34,421 nucleotides of DNA from Sphaerosporella brunnea (lineage: Eukaryota > Ascomycota > Pezizomycetes > Pezizales > Pyronemataceae): contig VXIS01000423.1 in assembly GCA_008704415.1 (NCBI GenBank), forward strand, positions 1 to 34,421, in the 5' to 3' direction. The translations under genes and the position numbers were made by a program. The stretch's first letter is position 1. The number at the start of each line of letters is the position of its first letter. The notes under the pieces were generated by a model, which worked only from the letters and a program-made list of their open reading frames with translations, ran no database searches and was not told the origin of the DNA. This document shows positions 17,587 to 26,419 of the stretch, piece by piece.

Positions 17587-18288
17587 TCAGGACCGGCACT
17601 GGCGGCTTTGACGGGTTTTAAAGGCTCGGGACTCTTCACAATCACACTTTGAGTCACGGTAGCCCTCCGTCCATTGGCATTTCGCAAGGCAGCCGCGCAC
17701 CTGCCTGTAATCGGTCCAGCCTGGGTGACACGAACATATGTATGTTGGCTCGCACTCCACCATTGAGCTGCTTTTGACTGTCTTAATAGCTACCAATTCG
17801 TGGATAAGATCGTCCGTGCTGCAATAGAGATGTCACCGCACGTATCGCCAAATGTGCAGTTTCCGGCCACAAACGATGCCCGCAGATGCTATTTAGAGGC
17901 CGCAAAGTCTCGAATTCCCCTTGATTTCCAGTCTCAACTGCGCAGGCCCTGGCGGAGTATCTTATTGATGGTGATGAGGCGGAGGAGGAGGAGGAAGCGG
18001 AGAGTGGAGAGGCATTGGAAACTGAGTTCGAGGTGCTGCATTAAGGAGATCACAAAATTCCGTGCAGGCTTGTCGAAGCCGACCTCCCAGGGAGCAGAGG
18101 TAAGCGACCGGAGCCATGGGGATGAACAGCACCGGCACAACAGCAAGTTCTCCGATATCTGACAGCGTAAGTTGGCTGGCAAACTTGTATTATTGGGGGC
18201 CGTCAGCGTGTGCGTGCGAAAACGCAGCAGCAACAGCAGGCGCAACTTACTCAGAGAGCGAAACGCCCCTTTGTTGACTACCGTGCAT
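17587..18288 (-). CDS. Possible spliced cysteine-rich gene, structure unresolved
   Basis: Three coding-like pieces lie in order on the minus strand. First, an ATG at 18286-18288 opens MHGSQQRGVSLS up to a perfect GTAAGT donor (intron from 18250, CTGAC branch, acceptor GCCAG at 18176). Second, QLTLSDIGELAVVPVLFIPM continues APVAYLCSLGGRLRQACTEF and ends in a polyproline/polyhistidine tail with a TAA at 17962-17964. Third, after a TCTATTGCAG acceptor, the stretch from 17818 reads TDDLIHELVAIKTVKSSS and then a block with nine closely spaced cysteines (ECEPTYICSCHPGWTDYR, GCLAKCQWTEGYR, KCDCEES). The in-frame TAA blocks a simple join of pieces two and three. It could be two genes, one broken gene, or TE-derived DNA: a gypsy relic is adjacent, and plus-strand frames over 17941-18160 are also partly open. 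Confidence 0.3.
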
Positions 18289-18323
18289 TGAATAGGGGTG
18301 ATAGTCAATAACCACGATCCTTT

Positions 18324-18340
18324 ACCCCCCCCCCCCCCCC
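18324..18340. repeat. Poly-C run
   Basis: About 16 consecutive C immediately before the surviving gypsy reverse-transcriptase segment. It interrupts the segment that should precede it. Confidence 0.85.
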
Positions 18341-18353
18341 GAGATATGGGGGC

Positions 18354-18606
18354 TATCGCGTTGTGCCATTCGAGCTCACGAAGGCGCCAGCTAAGTACTT
18401 ACCTTCCAAGCCCACATTGTCGACTTTGCAATATTGTATCTGGATAGCATCCTCATCTACTCTGCCTCTGCCGATCCGAAGCAGCAGCACCAGCAGCACG
18501 TTTCTAGGGGGGGGGGGGGGTTGTAGCGGTACGGACAGCAAGTCGGCTTTCTAGGTTTCATTCTATCAACTCGCCGGCGTGAGCATGGAGCCGGCTCGTA
18601 TGCAAC
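18354..18606 (+). mobile_element. Ty3/gypsy reverse-transcriptase relic
   Basis: Three signature blocks occur in the right order but in shifting frames. YRVVPFELTKAPAKY (from 18354) matches the YRVMPFGLTNAPATF block. FAILYLDSILIYSASAD (YLDSILIYS at 18437-18463) matches YLDDILIYS, with the second catalytic Asp changed to Ser. FLGFILST then LAGVSMEPARMQ, one frame over, matches FLGFIIS-GI-M-P. A poly-G run at about 18509-18520 and a poly-C run upstream interrupt it. Frameshifts and the altered YLDD show an inactive fragment of the RT palm. No LTRs, integrase or RNase H were found nearby. Confidence 0.65.
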
Positions 18607-19192
18607 GGACAGGTCCGTCCCTTGTTGCTCAAATGCGTGCAGGACTCAAAATGGAAAAAACAAAAAAAAAAAAAAAAAAAACACGAAAATGCTGAAACGG
18701 GAAGTCAACCAATCTGTTGAGCAGTTGCTGGGAACGGAGCAAAATCGGCATCGATACCACATGGGAACCCCTCGTGCTTTTATTTCACCTACTTCATAGC
18801 CGTTTCGCTATCATTCAATCACGCGCTCTCACTCTCGAAAGGTTCGCACACCTGGGTTACCACGTCAACCTCGAGGCACGTTCATTAAGAGTCCCCACTC
18901 GTCCAGTGCCGAGGCGCCAAAGTGCTTGTTCCCTCAAATATCCAGGGAACCCATCGCTCTCGATGCATCATGAACTCCAGAGTACGTAGAAGCCGCCGCA
19001 GCTGGTTCAGTGACTTCTGCGAGGGGTTCGAAATCCCAACCAATGGATATGATGCACAGTCTATTAGCATTGCGGCTATTTCTTTGTGGACAGAATACAA
19101 GGCTAGGTATAGTAGCAGCACATCGATATCATATCTCTTAAACACTAAGTAACTACCTATACAACCGTCCATCACCACTTATTTGAGCCCAT
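18607..19192. other. Intergenic, no secure gene
   Basis: Holds A-runs near 18656-18681 and short ORFs; probably further decayed transposon DNA plus the 3' region of the membrane-protein gene. Confidence 0.45.
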
Positions 19193-19705
19193 CTAAAAAC
19201 TAGCCGACGCCCTCCGTACAGCAGCAGCAGCATCACCAGTCTTCGCGTCGCCGTTGCCGTTGCCGTCGCCGTTGCCGTTCTCCGCCCTCGCCATCAGCTC
19301 AAAAAACAGCGCCAGCGTCAAGCCCACGGCGGCAAACTCGGGCCTATTAGTCACCAGGCCGATGCCGGCGCAGACCAGCGAATAGCACAGCCACCACACG
19401 CGGCCGGGCCAGTGCGCCAGCGTCGGCTTCTTCACGAACGCGGCGACGATCAGCGTGATCAGCAGCACCAGCAGGTAGCTGCACGCGATCAGCCGCTCGA
19501 CCATGTTGTCGAACGTGAAGATGTAGCGCTTGACGGCCACGTCGACGTTCTCGGCCATGCCTTCCAGCGTGTGCAGCAGCGTCCGCGCCGTCGGCCGCAG
19601 CGACGTCTGGATCGCCCGCCCGAAGAGGTTGGACACCGGGTTTCGGGACGCGAGCACCATCGATAACGAGAGGAAAAACGTGCTGGCGAATGCGATGCTG
19701 GCCAT
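19193..19705 (-). CDS. Multi-span membrane protein, unknown family
   Basis: Intronless, 170 residues, ATG at 19703-19705. Residues 1-19 form a signal peptide or first anchor, then a soluble amphipathic stretch 20-70 (SNLFGRAIQTSLRPTARTLL, VDVAVKRYIFTFDNMVERL), then three hydrophobic helices at about 72-91, 104-119 and 123-139, and an Asn/Gly/Asp-rich tail from a GCCGTT hexanucleotide repeat. The topology suggests an ER or plasma-membrane protein with three to four spans. The family is not recognised. A TATATAAAAA sequence lies only about 10-15 bases upstream of the ATG, so either transcription starts upstream of it or the true start is a later Met. Gene composition is clean and GC-rich on third positions, unlike the flanks. 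Confidence 0.75.
   Translation of the reverse strand: MASIAFASTFFLSLSMVLASRNPVSNLFGRAIQTSLRPTARTLLHTLEGMAENVDVAVKRYIFTFDNMVERLIACSYLLVLLITLIVAAFVKKPTLAHWPGRVWWLCYSLVCAGIGLVTNRPEFAAVGLTLALFFELMARAENGNGDGNGNGDAKTGDAAAAVRRASASF
19249..19281. repeat. Hexanucleotide microsatellite in the membrane-protein gene
   Basis: GCCGTT/GCCGTC units that encode the Asn-Gly/Asp-Gly tail on the minus strand. Confidence 0.8.
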
Positions 19706-20326
19706 GAATCTTTTTATATATTGGCTTGTTTTTGATGCGATGCGCTGTGATGTGTTTTTGTTTGTTTTGTGCGGTGCGTAGGTAGGTAGTAGCGTGGTTG
19801 TTCGCCGGAGCTGGCGCGGATGTGATGATATGCACCCACACGTGTGCTGTCGACTCGAAGGAATGGCTTCTACCTGGACGGACGGACGGATGGCAGCGTG
19901 TCGTTTTGACCGCAGCTAGCTATCCGTCTCGAAGGCGGCGGCGGCGGCGAGCTCAACATGGACCCCACATTACAGTTGGTTAACAGAAGCTACATCTCAT
20001 GGGCTGAAGCTGGAGCGGCCGCAAAACACCAATCAATTAACTAGAGGTAACTACCGCAGTTTAAGAGTGGGGGACGGCCGAGGTAGTTGCATGTGTATGT
20101 AGCCGCATAGGTCTGGGTCTTTGATCGCAGCGAGGGAGAGAGCCCTCCTCACAAATGAATGAACGGAACCAATACAGATTCTGCTCTGCGGGAACATGGC
20201 TTTAATTTGATTGTCTATACCAAAGCCCTCCCCAACTGGGTGCCTTCAAGCAATGACAACAGCCTGTGCCTCTAAAAATCTACAAGCCCACGAGCCCATA
20301 CTAACGCAAGCAAGCAAGCAAGCAAC
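19706..20326. other. Intergenic between membrane-protein gene promoter and SRS2 3' end
   Basis: Contains GGAC/GGTA-type microsatellites near 19877-19892 and a GCAA repeat at 20306-20322 by the SRS2 stop. No gene is seen. Confidence 0.5.
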
Positions 20327-23300
20327 TCATTTCCTCGCGCGATTCGCCCACCCATTCATGCTCCTCCTCACGCCGAGGGTCCTCCTCACAACCTGGGGCT
20401 GCTGCGGCGGCAAAGGGGGCATTGGCATGTGTGGTAACACAGTCTCCGGCTCACAATCCGGCGTCATTTCACACAGAGGTGGTGGTTCCACATATGCATT
20501 CGTCGCTGCGGGCGCGGCTTGGTGTCTCTCAACTTTCCTCGGCGGCGGGGAGAAAGAACAATCCCAATCCGCCGCCGTTTCACTCAGGGCTGGTGGTTCC
20601 AGATATGCATCTCTCTGTCTCTCCGTCACCACTGCCGGCGCGGTTTTGTGTTTCTTAATTTTCCGCGGCGGGGAGGAGGAAAGTAGGATAAGCTCATCCC
20701 CGCCGCCTGGTGGGCGCTTGGGGATTATGGGCGCGGGGAGGGAAGCGACCTGTTCCATCAGCGTGAAGGTTTTAGGAAGCGATTGTAGCGCCGAAGTTGC
20801 TGTTGGGATCGAGGGAGGAGGAGGTTTTTTGGTGAGGAAGGAGGTGATGCTTTGTTGGTTTGATGTCTTCTTCTTGGTGGCCGCGGTGGTGCACATCATT
20901 TTCTTGTGTGAAGCTCGGCGCTGCTCTACAATCTTGTCTGCTTCACAGGTGACCGCTTGGGGGTGCGCATTCAGCTCTTGCAGGTGGCGCCCGGCACTCT
21001 TGAACCGCTCCGCAGTCGTCATCTTTCCCCGCAGCTTCTCCTGCGTGGTGATGGTGGTGGTGGAGGCAAATTCTCGGGCACTGCGGAACTGGGGTATGTT
21101 TCCACCTTCGTTATGAACGGGATTGTCAAGTTCGGGCCGTCCGCGCCGCTCGAAGTTTTCGTGTTTTTTCTCGTCCGGGTCGGAGTCGGGGATGAGGTCG
21201 TCGCAGCGGGACTCGAGCGTGGATTTCTCCCAGGCAGCTTCGATCATCATCTCCGTCGGGCACTTGGCCGAGAGGATTTGCCCAAGCGTTTGCACATCGC
21301 TGAAGCGCAGGTCGGCGGCTTTCTTGGAGAAATGTCGAGTGATGGCTGGTGTATCGATGAATGAGGAGAGCTGGAGTTTGTCGCCGGCTTTGGCATTTCG
21401 AAGAGGGCATGAAAGATAGAGTAGTGCCTGTGCGCGAGTCATGGCTACATAGAGGAGCCGCCGCTCTTCGTCGACATCCTCTGCTCGGGAGTGCGGGATC
21501 GAGCCCTCGTAGACTGCCGGAACGAAGACGATGGGCCATTCAAGGCCTTTTGCAGCGTGGATGGTGCTGACGGTGATCTCGGCTACCTTCTCGTCAGGCT
21601 CCCGCGGTTGATTAACCAAGGCCGCATTGGCAAGGAAAAGTTCCAGCGCTGCACGTGGAATATTTTGGGGAGTGGCCTGTTGCTGGCGAACGCCCTCGAT
21701 TTCCGGGAGGAAGTCGACGTCGTCGTTGGTGCGGGTTTCTCGAGCTTGTAACAAAAGTTCCTGTACGTTTGCCCAGCGTGATTCGAAATCGGCAGGCTCA
21801 GGGTAATGGTTCTGCATGTATGCTTCATATCCTATTTTGCCCAGGAGATTCTCGATGATCTCCGCCAACGTGAGGGTGTGATCATCCAGCCTCTCGCGTG
21901 TCCGAGCTATAAGCCCGAAAAACGAGCATATCCCCCATTCTGCGACTTTGGGGATTGCAGTCCCCCATTCGCCTTTAACCCCTCGGCTGATCACCTCCCA
22001 GAGGGTCTTTTTGCCTTTCTCTGCATGTTCAAGCAGCACCTTTACCGTGGTCTCTCCAACTTTACGAGACGGGATGTTGATCACTCTCACTAACGCATCG
22101 TTAGCCGCGGGGTTTTGCAGCACCCGCAGGTAATCCACGATGAGCTTCACTTCCGCCCGATCAAAGAACCGGACCCCGCCCACCATTTTATACGGCAGCC
22201 CCTGCCGCGTCAGAGCCGTCTCGATATGTCTCGTCAGATGCGCACTGCGCACTAAAATTGCAAAGCCGTCCAGCGGCACCATTCCCGCTGTTGCCGTCCC
22301 AACCCGGCGAATTTCGGAGACAATCCATTCGGCTTCTTTCGCGGGTGTGGGAACTCTTCTGAATACTGGCCTCGGCCCGATGGGATGTGTGGCGGTAAGG
22401 GTTTTGTCGATGCGCTGGTTATCCTGCTGGATTACTGCCAGGGCAGCCTGCAGGATGCTAGCAGAGCTTCTGTAATTTTCCTCGAGCGTCACGACAAGCG
22501 TTTCGTAGTGTCTCTGCATGCGCCGTACATTTCCGATCTCTGCGGCACGGAAGCCGTAGATGCTTTGGTCTGGATCGCCGACTACTGTTATTCGCCGGGC
22601 TTTCCAGGCGAAGGCTTTCATAAGCTGGTATTGGACAATGTTTGTGTCTTGGAACTCGTCAATCAGGACGGCCTCGATGTTGGAGACGCATTCGGGCGAT
22701 TGTGTGAGCAGCTCGAGACACCGCAACAGGAGATCGTCGTAGTCTAGGAGGTTGGAGGCTTCTAGAGCCGCTTGATAGTCGGTGTAGAGGCCAACGAATT
22801 CTTCGGTAGCAAGGTCTTTCTGTCTCTTCTGCGTGGACTGAGTAGACTGTGCGGTGGAATGGGGCGCAGGCGCGGGGAAGGCATTGCCTGCGGGGGAGAG
22901 GTTGCGAGCTTTGAAGTGGGAGATTCTCGATTTCAGCGTCTGGGGATCAACTATGTCCCCTAGACGTTTGTGGGCGATTATTCTCTACCCATATATCGGT
23001 AAATACCTAAGTAATCTTCTATATACCGCGGGGGTGCGGGTGGGAGAGGTATGTACCTTGCAAATCGCCGTCCCATCGGCCGAGTCCGCAATTCCCCAGC
23101 CTTTCTCGAGTCCAACCAGATGCCCATACCTGAGCAGATATCTCCTACAGATACTATGGAATGTGCCGAGTACTAGTTTCCTCCCTACCGTCTCTCCCAC
23201 CAGTTTCGCGAGCCGCTCTTTCATCTCGTTCGCCGCCTTGACCGTGAACGTCGCAACGATGACATTGTGCGGATTCAGTTTTAATGAGGGCTCGGAAAGT

Positions 23301-23530
23301 AGATATGCCACTCGCGAAGTCAGGGTACGCGTCTTTCCTGAGCCTGGAGGAGCGAGAATTTGCACTATCGACGCGGGAGTGGTGACTGCAGTGCGCTGCG
23401 CCGGATTGAGGCCGCGGATGATGGCGTTGGGCAGGTCGGAAGAGGAGCCCGTTGCTCCATTATGTGCTTTTTGCGGTGGAGGAAGCGGTCGGTGAAGGGA
23501 GGGCTGCTTTTTTGGCAAGCGCGGTTCCAT
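20327..23530 (-). CDS. SRS2: Srs2-type UvrD/Rep family DNA helicase
   Basis: Two exons, 23530-23057 and 22984-20327, are joined by a 72-base intron (GTACAT..GGGTAG) in phase 0, giving 1043 residues. Superfamily 1A helicase motifs appear in order: Q motif LNPAQRTAV (41-49), Walker A APPGSGKT (60-68), DEFQD Walker B (267-271), GDPDQSIYGFR (294-304), TIHAAKGLEW (632-641) and EERRLLYVAMTRA (664-676). The C-terminal 340 residues are disordered and carry a PCNA-interaction-like QQSITSFL (868-875), a SUMO-interaction-like ELILLSSS (922-929) and the GVRRSMNGW end found in fungal Srs2. The family is a 3'-5' helicase/translocase that strips Rad51 filaments to limit recombination, recruited to SUMO-PCNA. 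Length fits fungal Srs2. The ATG at 23528-23530 starts MEPRLPKK; longer upstream frame lacks conserved residues. A partial internal duplication (AYLEPPALSE / AYVEPPPLCE) lies in the tail. Confidence 0.97.
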
Positions 23531-25567
23531 TGAAGGCGGGGAGGGGTGGAGGAGCAGAGAAGGAACACGCGTCGCAGCACGCCAGCACACGTTGGTCCAC
23601 GTGACTCGAGTGACCCTAAACGATACATTTGTCTGTGGTAAAAAAGAGTCGAGTAAAAAGAGCAGAGATCGATTTTCAGAAGGCAGGATTTTGATTAAGT
23701 TGTCTCTTAGAGAATATCCTCTCCTTTCAGTAAGCATATGACTCAGACTATGTATTAATGACAGTCTATTACCGTTAATTGTGGTTCCTCCTCTTTTAAA
23801 TGATTAAGTCTCTAGAATGAAATGTAGAAATTCTCAGCTTATGGTTGGGCCGCCGGCCCTGCTGGTGGATGGAGATGAGTGTACGAGTGATGCAACATGA
23901 TCCAGAGAAGTTCGATAATGTCTTCTTGTCGCTCTTCCCAGCTCCTATGGTGGACTCTGGCTCTTCAATCAGCGGTTGCAAGCGTCGTGTCAGGCCTTTA
24001 AACTTGTATACCTAACTCATCCACACCGACTTCGATTGTCGGCCAGGCGGGCCAGGCATAGCATATGACCAAAGCTAGACTGTAGAAACACTTCCGTCCA
24101 GGATTGGCTGTCCACGAATAAATGTTGTACCTGCCTGTAGGTACGTACATCTGCGCATGCTTGCCTTCCGCAAGGCCAGGCCCAGACGTCGCAGTTAGCG
24201 ATAGTTGCATGGGTTTGTTAGGACCTGCCAATAAATCATTGCACGAAGTTTCGTGGTACTTGAAGGATCCTACACATGAATGAACAGGTTTCTGAGGGTA
24301 GTGCTTCTTCGACGTGGCTTCTTTGATTACCTACCAGTGAAGACATCATGCAGTCTCACCTGTACTATTCGGCAAATTAAGCCCCTAGCTAAGGTATAGC
24401 ACTGTAGAGTAAGCAGTTCCAGATTGCCGGTTGTCGATGGCATGCATAATTTTAGCTATATCCAGGGCCAGACCTTCGTCCACAATGTGAGGTCTCGAGA
24501 ATGTGGGTAAATGCCGAGTGAGACGCGGTGATCGCGCAACCCTAACCGCTCTGTGAAAATGGCATTTCTAAAACTGCAGAGATTAGCGTGATGAAATAAC
24601 ATCAACATCTCCGCTGATGGCCAAGGTCTCCACGGAGTGCCGGCTGGCGAGCCTTGCCGAAGGCCTAGGCGCCTAGATGCGCAGATCATGCAGGACGCGT
24701 TTGCAAGATATCGATGGTGGTTGCCTGGCGTATGACAGCAGCTGTGACCTACATACGGTTGGGAACACCTAGTCGCCGTGTAATTTCTGACATTCATTTT
24801 GCTTAGTAGATAACACATACAAATGACCTTTTTTGACCATATGACTGGTGTTCCGAGTGGCCAGCCAGCCAGCCAGGCCGCTGCGGTTGGGCTGTGCGGG
24901 CTGACCAAAAAGCCAGCCCAGGCGGCTCCTTCAAGCAGGTGTCGGAACACTGCATACGACTGCCATCGGTCCAAAATCAGCGATCCACATTCTCGACAAC
25001 CAGGAAGAATTTGGAACTTCCGAGTCAAACTAAGCGCCTGACAGTGTACTTTGCCGAAGGCGCGGCCCTCCGTTTTAAGGTGTCCCCAACCATACTCGCA
25101 TCGAAGCCGCATGCTCTGGAATGCGCCAAGACCGGCGCGCCAACATGATGATGCCATGATCAAGCAACGGACCCTCCGCGTCTTCTACTCCCTCTTCTTC
25201 CCCTCTGCTCCTTCTTCTCCCGGGTGCTTGTCCTCGAAGGATCCTCACGCCCCGGCAGGTTTTCGTCCCACGATCGAGTGTCAATCCAGCTAAAGGTGGT
25301 ACACCCAGGTCTTGCCATGTTTGCTTCAAGCAACTCCGGTATCCGTCCATCGTCGCTGCGGGTGTGCTCACCGTTTGGGACAATCGTACCGGTCGAAGTG
25401 CTTGCTGCCTAAAGGATTGCTGATCTTCACCGTTTTCTCCTTTTTGCTTACCTATCTTTTATTCGGTTGGAGTTGCTCAGAGCGCGGACCATGGATACAG
25501 GGAGTTTTGCTACTTACACTATATAGATTTGACGGGGGAGAAGAATTGAACTGCTTCATTCACTCAC
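23531..25567. other. Gene-poor stretch upstream of SRS2
   Basis: About 2 kb holding the SRS2 promoter. Holds CCAG repeats near 24859-24876. A 235-codon minus frame at 24456-25163 is Trp/Cys-rich with no motif. A candidate terminal exon of the uncertain gene at 25568-26059 (SWIDTRSWDENLPGREDPS, then an Arg/Lys-rich tail, after an acceptor near 25290) lies here, but phases did not fit. Confidence 0.45.
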
Positions 25568-26059
25568 GTTGACGGAATCGGCGTCTCCACTGCGCTTCCT
25601 TAGGTGCCGTGCCGGCCATGGCGATGTCGAGGCCGTCAGCCTTGGAACTCGGCCCATCGCGGTGCTCACCCTCCCCGAGGCTTCGACGGCATGGTGCGTC
25701 ACGGAATCCGACTCGCTGTCGCGGCACGTGACCGGCAAACGGGAGGCCAAGGGGTTTCGCCGACATGGATGTGGTTGGTGCACGAGTCCTGGCGACTGGA
25801 GCGCATGCAGACTCGGTCCCAGCAGGTGGGTTGCTGCATCTCGGCAGCACCTGCAACAAGCAGGCCATGCATGCGGCTTGCTGACCGCATGTTGCGCGCG
25901 CAGCCAGTCGTCTTCAGCGCGCTCGATCTCTTGGCATTTCGCCTTTATCGCCCTCCGTTTGCAGCTGGTTTTCCACATTCCCGATTTCAGGTTCTGCGAA
26001 ACGGCGTTGCTTTTTCTGCGATCCCTCTCTGCCCACATCCAGAACCCCTCCCCGGCCAT
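25568..26059 (-). CDS. Possible first exon of an unidentified spliced gene
   Basis: The ATG at 26057-26059 opens MAGEGFWMWAERDRRKSN, then a charged helical stretch (SCKRRAIKAKCQEIERAEDD), then a Cys/His/Pro-containing middle, and reaches a perfect GTGAGT donor at 25567. The other two frames also contain coding-like runs near the end (for example KADGLDIAMAGTAPKEAQWR), so the true frame may change through a small intron or the gene may be broken. No family is recognised. It is divergently placed from the VWA gene and could share its promoter. Confidence 0.28.
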
Positions 26060-26419
26060 CGCCTTTTTGCATCAAGAATGCGTCGTATGTCTGCACGTCG
26101 TGTGATAAATAGGCCCTCGAGATCTCCCCCAGCCCCAGCCCCCCCCCTCCTCTCCCCTCCCCTCCCCCCCCCCCCCATCCTCCTCTTGAGAGAAGCCGAG
26201 ATAGATAGATACTTAAGTAGATAGAAACTTGCCATACTTGTTTCTCGCCTCCCCTCCCCGGCTTGATCCGCTCACGCCACGCTGTACGTGTATCACGCGG
26301 TTTGGTTCCTCTTAAACCCGCACCCGTCCTGCAGCCACCGCCCTCGACAACATCGCTTCTTCCCGCACTTCGACAGACGACGGCTGAAAGCCAACGCGGA
26401 CGAGCGAATCATAGTCAAG
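26060..26419. promoter_or_regulatory. Promoter/leader region of the VWA gene with a C-rich pyrimidine tract
   Basis: The plus strand at 26126-26190 is almost pure C/T with two C-runs of 9-14 and CTCCCCTCC between. Such tracts are common in fungal promoters just before the start of transcription and can form i-motif/G4 or triplex DNA. A TAGA repeat follows at about 26201-26225. The downstream ATG is at 26420. Confidence 0.45.

Noticed and set aside
18990..19045. GGGGTTCGAAATCCC, a B-box-like word
   Set aside because: No acceptor stem or A box at tRNA distance.
20211..21116. 301-codon plus-strand ORF
   Set aside because: Antisense shadow of the proline-rich SRS2 tail; Gly/Ser/Cys-rich with no motif.
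24456..25163. 235-codon minus-strand ORF
   Set aside because: Trp/Cys/His-rich, no domain pattern, no splice or promoter support; likely chance opening.
25604..26224. 206-codon plus-strand ORF
   Set aside because: All three minus frames and this one are open in GC-rich DNA; composition is mixed and the minus strand has a better donor and start.
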